The position numbers and the translations under genes are program-made. A model generated the notes under the pieces. The model saw nothing but the letters and a program-made list of their open reading frames with translations, was not told where the DNA came from and made no database searches. Positions 1 through 8,288 of a stretch of DNA of 64,000 nucleotides are shown piece by piece (the first letter of the stretch is position 1; every line of letters begins with the position of its first letter). Source of the DNA: Flavobacteriaceae bacterium. GTDB lineage: Bacteria > Bacteroidota > Bacteroidia > Flavobacteriales > Flavobacteriaceae. The stretch lies in contig JAKMDI010000011.1 in assembly GCA_022428005.1 (NCBI GenBank), positions 32,882 to 96,881 of the forward strand. Reading direction: 5' to 3'.

Positions 1-128
1 GGCCAATTGGAGATGATCTCCCACTTTTCTCTGACCCATTCCCCCAAAGAAACCATGAGGTACATTACGATTCCTATTTGAAAAGCCAGACTTGAAAATA
101 CCAGCCAGCTCTTAGGCTGTTTTTTCAT
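1..128 (-). CDS. AtpZ/AtpI-family membrane protein, 3' part cut by window edge
   Basis: The reading frame starts with ATG at 128 and runs off the left edge, leaving about 42 residues (MKKQPKSWLVFSSLAFQIG, then a hydrophobic stretch and a GEWVREK motif). This matches the N-terminus of the small two-helix AtpZ/AtpI proteins that precede the F-type ATP synthase operon and are thought to help assemble the c-ring or supply magnesium. The start lies inside the last codons of the bactofilin gene (17-bp overlap), so the two are probably translated together. ATP synthase genes would be expected just outside the window; that is inference from the usual flavobacterial order. Confidence 0.7.
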   Translation of the reverse strand, partial: MKKQPKSWLVFSSLAFQIGIVMYLMVSLGEWVREKWEIISNW

Positions 129-513
129 GATTTTTCTCGGGGTCTTTTTTAAGCAGCTTAAAATCGGCCACTTTTCCTTCTTTATTCATAGAACAAGAAG
201 CGTTAAAAGAAGCCCCTGACTCAACAATCAGCTTACCGATCAATACCTCTCCCTCTATACTGCTGGTAGCCCTAAGGCTCAAGGTTTCTGCAACAAATAA
301 TTTCCCGCTGATGGCCCCTTCTACATCGGCATTAGAACAATTAACGACACCTTTGATTTTTCCGCTTTTCCCTACCACCAACTTGCCTTTGGTTTTGATG
401 GATCCGTCGAGGAAACCGTCTATTCTAAGATCGCTCTCTGAAACAATGTCTCCCTTTACTTGAGTTGATTGTTCTATTCTACTGTAGTTACCATTTATAT
501 CATTATTTTTCAT
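112..513 (-). CDS. Bactofilin (polymer-forming cytoskeletal protein)
   Basis: A 133-residue protein with the bactofilin (DUF583) pattern. A short polar N-terminus is followed, from about residue 18 to 105, by repeating short hydrophobic beta strands separated by glycines (VKGDIVSESDLRIDG, LDGSIKTKGKLVVG and so on), as expected for a right-handed beta helix. A charged, lysine-rich tail ends the protein. Bactofilins polymerise without nucleotide into membrane-associated filaments that position cell-wall or secretion machinery. The ATG at 513 overlaps the end of sprE by 11 bp and its own end overlaps the atpZ-like gene, so all three form one transcription unit. No transmembrane helix is visible. 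Family assignment is firm; the cellular role here is unknown. Confidence 0.88.
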   Translation of the reverse strand: MKNNDINGNYSRIEQSTQVKGDIVSESDLRIDGFLDGSIKTKGKLVVGKSGKIKGVVNCSNADVEGAISGKLFVAETLSLRATSSIEGEVLIGKLIVESGASFNASCSMNKEGKVADFKLLKKDPEKNHEKTA

Positions 514-2980
514 GGGTAGTCGGTGTTTTGTCTAATAACATTCTTTTGTAATCGGCTGATAAAACTACAAAATTATTTGAATCCAATACGCTTGAGTCCT
601 CATTCTTAAAGTGTTTTTTCCACTCATTGAGTTGTCTGCGATCCCGAATCCCATGTAATACCAAGTAGGTTTCTGTTTCATTGAACCGATCCACAGACAA
701 AAACCAGCCGTTATCGGGGATTGCTGTCAATGCCTCTTCAATTTCAGTTTTGATGTTATTCAATGATAGAGAATCCGCAGATTTGAAGGTAAATATCCAC
801 TTGTAGTTCAGGTAAACGATCTTTTCTCTTTCCAATGAATCAGTCAAATTCAATTGTCCTATCATTTCTTGCGCCCGGTTTGCCTCTGGGGTTTCAGGAT
901 ATTTTAGCACAAAATCCTCCAGGGTGTTGGCCCAGGCTTTTCTCCCTTTTAATCGTCCGTTGTAGTGGGCCATCAGCAGATCAAATTTGGGTTGTATCGG
1001 AGTGCCATTTAAAAGAACGCTATAGGCTTGTGCTTGTTCAAAAAACAAGTCGAAGTCTGCGTTTTGGAATGTTTTTAGCAGGTTTTCATAGACCGTGTCG
1101 GGTGTTTTAAAAAGGGAGGAGTTGATGTTCTCGCTGCTGAGTAAGAGCCCATAGGGAGAATCGGGGTATTCATTTACAATGATGTTAAAATACGCTTTCG
1201 CTTTTGGGGACTTTTCACTTTCGTAGATTTTATAGCGGTGATAATAGGCTGGTGCTGCCAATTCTGCTGAGGGTTCAAGCGTGAGCAGATGATCCAAACG
1301 CGCTTTGGCCAATTCATTATTTTTAAAACTTTCTTTGTAAATCATGCCCAGTTGTAGGTAGGCATTATGATTGAGCTTTTTAATACTGTCTATTTCACTG
1401 GGGGTTTTGGGCAGTGTATTTACATAATTCTCAGGTTTTTCAACAAAAAAGGCTTCGGGTTCTTCTTGTTCTTCTGTGCCATCTCCATTGGTTTGCTCTG
1501 GGATTAAACGGATGGCAGATGCAATTGCCCAATTATCGGTATTGGGACGATCGCCCCAGGTAGAAAGGAACTGTTGTTGCCCTCGCACCACAAGCATGGG
1601 GTTGTAAAAGTAAAATACATTGGCCTTATTGGATCTTCCAAAAAAAGGAAAACTGGGTTTTTCATCCGCAGTTACTTTATCCAGCGCCCTTGTTTCTTTC
1701 TTTCTAATGTGTTCCTCAAAAAAGGTCAATTGTGCTTCTTTGTCCATTGAGGTAATGTAAAGAAGACTGTCGGTAACTCGAACAATTTCTTCGTATTTGA
1801 TAACCCCATTGAGATTGTCCCGCTCTCTTTGTGTTTTTCTTTTGATAGCAGTCCCGTCAGCTAATGATACCAATAAGCTATCCAAATAAGCTCCTGCATC
1901 TACATATCTCCCACCTTCAAAGTTGAAATTTGCCAAATCACGATAATTGGCTTTTTTTGTAGGAAGATCGATGTGCGCTGACCTCAGTGACAAATTTAGG
2001 TAATGCTTTCCCAGGCTGTCCTTTTGCTGCTCAAAATAATGAATCCCTATCGCGCGGTTGATCCAGTGATCATAGACAAAATTTTCATAGTTTTTAGCCA
2101 GCTTTTCGTAGGATTCAATGGGATCAATGCTGTCCCTTATACTTCTGATTTGCAATCTTTTTATCTGCGCATTGATCCAGTATGGGCGGGGTGTTTTTCG
2201 GTTCAGGCCCACCACCTGTTCATAGGCCCACAAGGCGGAGTCTGGCTTTTGAAGCTTTTCGTATAATTGCCCTGTTAAAAAATAGTACCGACCTCGTTTG
2301 TCGTTATTTTTGGCTGACTGAGCTGCATTTCTGATGTAATAGCAGGCGGAATCCAACTGTTCCGTATTTATAAATGCTTGACACAATGTAGCATTTGCGG
2401 GGCTGTGGAATCGGCTTTTGGGGGTTATGGCCCGCGCCAAACTTCGAAGGTTCTTTATTGCCAATTCATTGTTTTTCAATCGAATATTCGTTTTTTCTCT
2501 CCAAATTCTCCCTTCTACATAGGTACTCTGGTCGGCATAGTTTTCTAACAAGTAATTAAAGGCCTCCATGGCGGGAAAAAAACGTCGGTCAAAGTAACGT
2601 GCCTTACCCAACAGAAGGTAGGCCTCGTCAATTTTGTTGTTGTGCTGAACTCCATTGATATTCATGGAGTGTTTTTGAATGGCTTTCACCGCTTTTTCCT
2701 CTGCACGAGCGAATCCAGGGACAATCGTGGTTTGATCCATCCGTTCTCCGTTGACCACAATGGGTTCTACCTCCAAAACCTCAAAAAAATTATCGTCGTG
2801 TACTTGCGATAAAATTGAAGCCCCAACATCGAAGGACTCCTCGCCATTAAAGAGCACATTAAAAGTTGTGGTAAGGGAATGATACGAGCGGTTTACCATT
2901 TTATTTTTTTGCGTGGAACAACTCCAGAAAAAAAACAAAACAGCAATGACGGATGTGCCTATTGAAACCCTTTTATTCAA
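503..2980 (-). CDS. sprE: SprE/PorW-like TPR lipoprotein of gliding motility and type IX secretion
   Basis: An 825-residue lipoprotein. The N-terminus has a hydrophobic segment ending in a lipobox (FFWSC, Cys about residue 21). The following region (NRSYHSLTTTFNVLFNGEESF) resembles the opening of SprE/PorW proteins, and most of the chain is tetratricopeptide-like helical repeats (for example residues 110-260 and 540-640). SprE/PorW is needed for type IX secretion and gliding in Flavobacterium and Porphyromonas and links the outer-membrane translocon to the periplasmic ring. The first codon is TTG at 2980, because a stop lies four codons upstream and no ATG is available before the signal sequence. 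The bactofilin gene follows with an 11-bp overlap. The length fits the family. Assignment is from recalled family features, not a search. Confidence 0.82.
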   Translation of the reverse strand: MNKRVSIGTSVIAVLFFFWSCSTQKNKMVNRSYHSLTTTFNVLFNGEESFDVGASILSQVHDDNFFEVLEVEPIVVNGERMDQTTIVPGFARAEEKAVKAIQKHSMNINGVQHNNKIDEAYLLLGKARYFDRRFFPAMEAFNYLLENYADQSTYVEGRIWREKTNIRLKNNELAIKNLRSLARAITPKSRFHSPANATLCQAFINTEQLDSACYYIRNAAQSAKNNDKRGRYYFLTGQLYEKLQKPDSALWAYEQVVGLNRKTPRPYWINAQIKRLQIRSIRDSIDPIESYEKLAKNYENFVYDHWINRAIGIHYFEQQKDSLGKHYLNLSLRSAHIDLPTKKANYRDLANFNFEGGRYVDAGAYLDSLLVSLADGTAIKRKTQRERDNLNGVIKYEEIVRVTDSLLYITSMDKEAQLTFFEEHIRKKETRALDKVTADEKPSFPFFGRSNKANVFYFYNPMLVVRGQQQFLSTWGDRPNTDNWAIASAIRLIPEQTNGDGTEEQEEPEAFFVEKPENYVNTLPKTPSEIDSIKKLNHNAYLQLGMIYKESFKNNELAKARLDHLLTLEPSAELAAPAYYHRYKIYESEKSPKAKAYFNIIVNEYPDSPYGLLLSSENINSSLFKTPDTVYENLLKTFQNADFDLFFEQAQAYSVLLNGTPIQPKFDLLMAHYNGRLKGRKAWANTLEDFVLKYPETPEANRAQEMIGQLNLTDSLEREKIVYLNYKWIFTFKSADSLSLNNIKTEIEEALTAIPDNGWFLSVDRFNETETYLVLHGIRDRRQLNEWKKHFKNEDSSVLDSNNFVVLSADYKRMLLDKTPTTHEK

Positions 2981-3028
2981 TGAAATCTTTTTTTATAATA
3001 ACTACAAAAATGCGGATTTAGTATTCTA

Positions 3029-3723
3029 CTAGGCCTTAAAATAGGCTTCCAGCTGATCAAAAGTTTCTGAGTCTGTTTTGATGTCCTTTATAGGAATTCC
3101 TTTTTCCAACAAAACAATGCGTTCACAAACTTCAGTAACATGGCTTAAATCGTGGCTTGAAATCAAAAATGTAGTCGATTTGTCATCGATATGTTTTTTG
3201 ATGATTTCTTTAAACCGAATTTGAGAGCTAGGGTCCAGATTGGCAAAAGCTTCGTCTAATATAACACACTCGGGGTTCCCGATAAAGGAGGCGACCAAGC
3301 CTACCTTCTTTTGATTTCCCTTGGATAGATTCCTGATGTATTTATTTTGCCCCAAAACCTCATCGTTAAAAATGGTTCGTATTAATGGATCCAGCTCTTT
3401 AATTGTTCTTCATTTACACCTCTGAGTTCCGCGACAAAATTCAGGTACTCCTCTGGGGATAGGTAGCCAATCAGGAAGCTTTCGTCGATAAAAGCTGAGG
3501 TGTGTTTTTTCCATAGCTCGCTTTCGCTGACGGATATGTCTTTATTGTATATGTCGCCCGTATGGGGTTTTACCAAATCCAATATTAAATTAAAGAGCGT
3601 TGTTTTTCCGGCGCCGTTATTCCCGACCAATCCAAATCGTTCTCCTTTTTCTATGACCAAGTTCTCAATGTTTAAAACTTGTTTATCGTCATATTTTTTA
3701 GAAAGGTTATTTATGCGGATCAT
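3029..3723 (-). pseudogene. ABC transporter ATP-binding protein, interrupted by a one-base frameshift
   Basis: Two pieces in different frames make one ABC ATPase. The first (ATG at 3723) holds the Walker A motif GNNGAGKTT near residue 38 and stops at TAA 3382-3384. The second carries the signature LSKGNQKK, Walker B CVILDE and the H-loop SSHD, and ends at 3029. Adding one A to the run at 3398-3400 would join them in frame as ...EEQLKELDPLIRTIFNDEVLG..., giving 231 residues, normal for the family. The gene starts 5 bp after the permease gene ends, so they form one two-gene exporter operon. Either the gene is truly broken or a base is missing from the sequence. No convincing slippery heptamer with a following structure was seen, so programmed frameshifting is unlikely. 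Confidence 0.8.
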
Positions 3724-3728
3724 GGGAT

Positions 3729-5200
3729 TTAATTTTTTGTAAATGCTGCTATGGTTTTGTGCTTTCCAAGGGTATATATTTTGGCCAAATGGTTCAGGAT
3801 ATAATGTTTGAAAACAATTCCCAATCCCCCAAAAAAGGCCAACGAGAATAAGCCTGCTTTTCCTCCCCAAATGAAATCGGCAATGAAAAAAATAAAAATG
3901 GGCAGGCCCAATTTTGGTATGGTAAACAACAATTGGGTAAGGCTAAAAGCCTTGGTGTTAGAAAATGTGTTGGCTTTGACGTTGAGCTTTATAGGGACCC
4001 TATTGAAAGCGCCAGAATAAAGATTAACAAAGCTTCCAACGCCTATATTGTAAATTGCTGTAGTCATAATAATGAGATATATCTTCCATCCAAATAACAA
4101 ATAAAAAGAGGATAATATCAAAGAAAGAAATACAGAGACCGCCATCAGCCTCCATTTGGATTCCAAATACTCTCTGTAGGTTAAATTTTGAGTCATCAAA
4201 AAACCAAAATATTCACTGTCCCAAGCGGGTACTTGTTGCCCATAGGTCATCGAAAAGCCAGCTGTTATAAACAGGGATGCAAAAATCACCAGCAAACTAT
4301 TTTCTTTATAAATCTCGGTAGTAAAAAAAACGAGGCCATAAAACAGAAACATAACACTAAAAAGTAGTATTTGTTTGGGTCGGGTATTGCGAAGCAACAA
4401 GCGCAAGTCATTTTTTAAAAATACACCCAGCCTCCCGTAGCCCCCCAAGAACGAAAACCCCAAACGCAACATTTTTTCGGGTTTTTTGGCCAAGCCCATG
4501 TCCAAATAAAATCTTGCTTTTAAAAATTGATACACCGCCTTGTAACTAATTGCTAATAAAAAAATGGCAATCAGCACAGATAAGGGGTATTGTTCTGCCC
4601 AATATATTGCTTTTGCAAAGTTTTTATAAAAGCTGAATTCGGAATAAATTTCAATGCCAATACCAATGGCCATCAAAGCCAGCGATGTGATCAGAACTTT
4701 AGTGTTTTTGTTGATGAGAAAAATCAAAAAGTTCAATATTAAGCTGAAGAATAGTAGCTGAAAAAACCAAACAAAAGAATTCAGCCCCATGCCTTCCTCA
4801 ATAATTCTCACCACAGCTACTGGAAAATAGAGCAGCCATGGGATAAAATTAAATGGAGAGAGCAAAGAGCGGAACAACAGATTATTGATGATCAAACGTT
4901 TTTTTATGGGTAAAAAATCCAGTACTGAACTTGGGTGTTGGGGAGGTTTTGGAAAAAATAGCGCAATATGGCTTCTATCAAAAAAATAAAGAAAACACCT
5001 TTGTTGATCAAATCAATGGTAGGTTCGTTGGGAAATTCTTTTTGCAAAACATAGTATGCGCCCACACCGATGGCCATGACAGATAGAAAGAGGTATGCCC
5101 CAAAAATGGCCATAAAAATTTTAGCAACAATCGCTACTTCCCATTGTGGCGCTCTGAAAAACGCTTTGATATCGAATTGCCAAAACTTTAATGAGGTCAT
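3729..5200 (-). pseudogene. DUF5687-type ABC transporter membrane protein, interrupted by a one-base frameshift
   Basis: The N-terminal piece (ATG at 5200; alternative TTG at 5230) begins MTSLKFWQFDIKAFFRAPQW and ends at TAA just after ...QYWIFYP. The C-terminal 388-residue piece resumes in another frame (PIKKRLIINNLLFR...) and has about nine hydrophobic helices. The join falls in a run of six T on the coding strand near 4910-4915; one extra T restores a 490-residue DUF5687 protein with the usual LPIKK motif. Its partner ATPase lies immediately downstream and has the same kind of lesion. DUF5687 proteins are Bacteroidetes ABC-2-like permeases of unknown substrate. Loss of function, or an assembly error, must be settled with reads. 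Confidence 0.78.
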
Positions 5201-5215
5201 TACTAATTTTTGAAA

Positions 5216-5223
5216 TAAATTTG
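5216..5223 (+). promoter_or_regulatory. -7 promoter box TAAATTTG
   Basis: Exact match to the Bacteroidetes -7 consensus TAnnTTTG, 15 bp before the ATG at 5239 of the flavin/2Fe-2S reductase gene. It also lies within the upstream region of the divergent permease gene. Confidence 0.6.
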
Positions 5224-5238
5224 CAGACAAATTCTACT

Positions 5239-6267
5239 ATGTTGAAAATGTCCAGACTGCTTATCTCAAAGATAACTCGAAATACTTCAGAGTCTGTTTT
5301 GATCTCTTTTGATATCCCTGAATCGGAAAAGGAAAAATTCCGTTTCCAAGCCGGCCAATACCTGACCCTAGAGGCGGAAATAGACGGCAACCCTGTAAGG
5401 CGTTCATATTCAATATGTTGTGCAGTAGATGAAGGCCTTCAAGTAGGAGTCAAAGCCGTTCCTAATGGTGTATTTTCCAACTATGCCAACCAATCTTTGA
5501 ATGTTAACGATCAATTATTGGTTGCACCCCCCGAGGGACGCTTTCTGTATGAAACAGATTACAAGCCTAAAAATATCGCTGCTTTTGCAGCGGGCAGTGG
5601 AATAACGCCCATTATGTCTATTCTCAAATCTGCACTCAGCGACCATCCCGCTAATCGATTTCATCTGGTCTATGGAAACAAATCCGAGAAAGACACTATG
5701 TTCTATTCGGAATTAAAAGAATTAGAAAAAACCTACGAAGGACGTCTTGAGATTCAATGGGTTTTCAGCAGGGAAAATGTTGCGGGCAGTTTGTTTGGTC
5801 GAATTGATGCTGGCGTGGTTAAAAATGCTTTAACTAAAATAGACGATGCAGCAATGTTCTATCTCTGCGGACCTGAAAACATGATCCAGGGCGTTTCAGA
5901 AACCCTCACCAGCAGCGGTATTGAACAAGACAGAGTAATGTTTGAGTTATTTACTTCAAAAGCGGCCGTTCAAGAAGTGAAAGGCCAAGGGCAGACCCTC
6001 GAAATAATATATGATGACGCCAGCCAAAAAATTGAGAACATCGATGGAAAGAGTGTATTAGATGCGGCGCTTCATAATAAGATGGATGTTCCTTACTCTT
6101 GTCAAGGTGGTGTGTGTTCCAGTTGTATTGCCCGAATAAAATCAGGAACCGCAACCATGGTTTCCAACCAGATTTTAACGGACCAAGAAGTAGAAGAAGG
6201 CCTGATACTGACCTGCCAGGCTCATCCAACCAGCCCCCACCTGATTGTAGACTACGATGATGTGTAG
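5239..6267 (+). CDS. PaaE-like flavin and 2Fe-2S reductase
   Basis: A 342-residue oxidoreductase of the ferredoxin-NADP reductase superfamily. The FAD-binding barrel shows RRSYS (residues 54-58), the pyridine nucleotide domain shows AAGSGITP (117-124) and CGPENM (210-215), and a plant-type ferredoxin domain at the C-terminus has cluster cysteines 288, 293, 296 and 326. This order (FAD, NAD(P), 2Fe-2S) is that of the phenylacetyl-CoA epoxidase reductase PaaE and related electron-transfer chains. No paaABCD-type oxygenase genes lie nearby, so the partner is unknown. I chose the ATG at 5239 because the -7 box lies just upstream; a second ATG at 5248 is possible. Cytoplasmic, monocistronic. Confidence 0.85.
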   Translation: MLKMSRLLISKITRNTSESVLISFDIPESEKEKFRFQAGQYLTLEAEIDGNPVRRSYSICCAVDEGLQVGVKAVPNGVFSNYANQSLNVNDQLLVAPPEGRFLYETDYKPKNIAAFAAGSGITPIMSILKSALSDHPANRFHLVYGNKSEKDTMFYSELKELEKTYEGRLEIQWVFSRENVAGSLFGRIDAGVVKNALTKIDDAAMFYLCGPENMIQGVSETLTSSGIEQDRVMFELFTSKAAVQEVKGQGQTLEIIYDDASQKIENIDGKSVLDAALHNKMDVPYSCQGGVCSSCIARIKSGTATMVSNQILTDQEVEEGLILTCQAHPTSPHLIVDYDDV

Positions 6268-6276
6268 TGGAAAGGG

Positions 6277-7305
6277 TTAGCCCAATAGCTCCAAGCTTTT
6301 TTCAATGACTTTTTTGGGTGTTATAGACCTAAAAGCCGCTTCATAGCCTTTTGGAATGCTATTGCCATACACCGAGGTTGGAATGAGGGGAAATATATTT
6401 CTGTCCAGGGTGAGGCCATTATCTAAGGGTTGATTGAACGGAGCAAAACCACAAAAGGGATGGGTCATTCCCCAGAGTGTAAGCACAGCTATTCCTGTGT
6501 TGGCGGCCAAATGTCCGTTTGCTGAATCCATCGAAATCATCAAATCCAAATGCGCCATAAGGTCGATTTCCTCTTTCAGGCTCATTTTCCCCACAGTACT
6601 GAATACATTCTCGTAAGCTTTTTCCCATATCTTTAGGCGCTCTTTTTCTTTGTCTCCAGCTCCAAAAAGAAAAATTTGGTGGTCTTTTTGTAAAAAATTA
6701 ATGACCTGTTGCATCAGGTCTAAAGGATACATCTTTCCGGGATGTGCAGCAAAGGGAGCAATTCCTATCCACTTTTTTTCGCTGTTTTGAAAAAGGGTTA
6801 GCAGTTGCTTGGGGATTTCATTTTTTTCAGGAAATTCTGGCTGTTCTAAGGCAACGGGCGCACCCAGTTTTCTAAAAACGTCCGCATAGCGGTAAACCGA
6901 AGGTGTCAGCGGCTGAAATTTTTTACTTTTCTTTCTAATCAACGCTTTTTTCTCGCTCCGCCCTTTGTCTATAGTGACAAACCGATGTCCATTGATCCTA
7001 AAAAAAACACCCAGCAAATGGGTTCTCAGCACACCGTGCAAATCGGCCACCCCCGAAAAGGGAATTTTTTTTAGTTCCTGGAAAAGGGTCCATAAGCCTT
7101 TGATACCACTGTGGCGATTTTTGAAATCGGTAGGGTAAAAATCAAAGTTGTCGAACTCGGCAAAAAGCGGCGCCACATAGGGTCTGCTGACAAAAGTTAT
7201 TTTGAGATCTGGATAGGTGTGATAAAGGGAACGAATCACCGGAACTGTCATCGCTACATCTCCCAGAGCGGAAAACCGTATCAGCAACAGATGGTGATTT
7301 TTCAT
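6277..7305 (-). CDS. Glycosyltransferase family 9 (heptosyltransferase-like)
   Basis: A 342-residue GT-B enzyme. The N-terminus LLLIRFSALGDVAMTVPVIR is the typical opening of ADP-heptose:LPS heptosyltransferases. The C-terminal half has the acceptor/nucleotide region GIAPFAAHPGKMYPL and the conserved DSANGHLAANTG motif. It would add a sugar to the lipopolysaccharide core at the inner face of the cytoplasmic membrane. It starts 6 bp after the DUF4254 gene, and the two are an established flavobacterial pair, which suggests DUF4254 also acts in envelope glycan synthesis. The exact sugar donor cannot be told from sequence. Confidence 0.88.
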   Translation of the reverse strand: MKNHHLLLIRFSALGDVAMTVPVIRSLYHTYPDLKITFVSRPYVAPLFAEFDNFDFYPTDFKNRHSGIKGLWTLFQELKKIPFSGVADLHGVLRTHLLGVFFRINGHRFVTIDKGRSEKKALIRKKSKKFQPLTPSVYRYADVFRKLGAPVALEQPEFPEKNEIPKQLLTLFQNSEKKWIGIAPFAAHPGKMYPLDLMQQVINFLQKDHQIFLFGAGDKEKERLKIWEKAYENVFSTVGKMSLKEEIDLMAHLDLMISMDSANGHLAANTGIAVLTLWGMTHPFCGFAPFNQPLDNGLTLDRNIFPLIPTSVYGNSIPKGYEAAFRSITPKKVIEKSLELLG

Positions 7306-7311
7306 TTTGGA

Positions 7312-7929
7312 TTACGATTTATCTCTGTACAAGACTGGATTGGTATCTTCGTCATTGTACATTTTCATTTGCTTGTAAACTTTCATGTATTTAGTTCCTT
7401 GTGCGATATCATGTAAAAGTTGGTCAATAGCACTGCTGAGGTCTTCTCGTTGTTCCAACAGAACTTGCAACTTTTCCTGGCATTTCTCTCGATGAGATTC
7501 CGTTGCCTCTTTCCGATTTGCTTCTTCCTCCATGTGATAAATTTTTAACTCCAAAATAGAAAGACGGTCCAAGGCCCATGCGGGGCTCTCAGAATTTACG
7601 GTCGCATTTTTTTGTGGCGCAACGTTTTTGAAGTTATTGAGGAAATAACTGTCAATGTATTCCACAGTATCGGTGCGATCTTGATTAGAGGCGTCGATTA
7701 ATCTTTTTAATTTCATGCCCTCCCCAGGTTCAATCTCTGGGTCTCTGATGAGGTCTTCATAGTGCCATTGCACTGTGTCGATCCAATTCTTCCTGTAAAG
7801 CAAGTGTTCCAATGCATCGGATGGATAGGGGTTTTTAAAAGGTTGGTCCACTTTGTCGACGTGGTGGTAATTGTCAATACTTTGTCTGAAAATTTTAACG
7901 GAGAGAAGGCTGATATGATTTTGACTCAT
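7312..7929 (-). CDS. DUF4254 protein
   Basis: A 205-residue, predominantly helical protein without signal peptide or membrane segment. It has the DUF4254 pattern: an N-terminal NPYPSDALEHLLYRKNWIDTVQWH block, a RLIDASNQDRTDTVEYID centre and a coiled-coil-like stretch LDRLSILELKIYHMEEEA near residue 120. Function is not known. It is translated from ATG 7929 just ahead of a heptosyltransferase-like gene, with 6 bp between them, so a role in surface polysaccharide assembly is inferred from context only. Confidence 0.8.
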   Translation of the reverse strand: MSQNHISLLSVKIFRQSIDNYHHVDKVDQPFKNPYPSDALEHLLYRKNWIDTVQWHYEDLIRDPEIEPGEGMKLKRLIDASNQDRTDTVEYIDSYFLNNFKNVAPQKNATVNSESPAWALDRLSILELKIYHMEEEANRKEATESHREKCQEKLQVLLEQREDLSSAIDQLLHDIAQGTKYMKVYKQMKMYNDEDTNPVLYRDKS

Positions 7930-8031
7930 GTTCTAGTTTTACAATAGGACGAAGATACAATTTGATGATTAAAAAAATCTTTTCGGGGAGGCAATTCTAA
8001 ATATTTCCTTCTGTATCAAAGGCTATTTTAT

Positions 8032-8039
8032 TACTTTTG
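8032..8039 (+). promoter_or_regulatory. -7 promoter box TACTTTTG
   Basis: Exact TAnnTTTG match 21 bp upstream of the small gene starting at 8061. Confidence 0.55.
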
Positions 8040-8060
8040 TAGTGTAAAATTAAATTCCAA

Positions 8061-8288
8061 ATGAAAGATCTTTTTGAAGCAATTGCCAGTTTATTTGATC
8101 AGCTTTTGTTTTTGCCTTATCAAATTCTCACAGAAATAGAGTCCTTTAGTTGGTGGGCTGCCAATGGTGTAAGTTTTATTTTTTTAACCGTTGGAGCAAT
8201 TGCTGGTGTTTACTGGATTAACCAATTGCGTTCCTTCGACAAAAAAGGCGAAGAGAAAAAAGATTGCACAGCGCATTCTTTCCTATAA
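8061..8288 (+). CDS. DUF6341-type small membrane protein
   Basis: A 75-residue protein with an amphipathic N-terminus (MKDLFEAIASLFDQLLFLPY), the tryptophan pair SFSWWAANGV, one transmembrane helix at about residues 36-54, and the tail DCTAHSFL. This pattern is that of a small conserved flavobacterial family that I recall as DUF6341; its function is unknown. The 3' end overlaps the convergent purD gene by 6 bp. It has its own -7 box at 8032-8039. Confidence 0.7.
   Translation: MKDLFEAIASLFDQLLFLPYQILTEIESFSWWAANGVSFIFLTVGAIAGVYWINQLRSFDKKGEEKKDCTAHSFL

Noticed and set aside
3382..3402. Programmed -1 frameshift making a full ATPase
   Set aside because: The site reads A TTA AAG, which lacks the identical first triplet of a standard slippery heptamer, and no strong downstream structure is apparent. 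A missing base is simpler.
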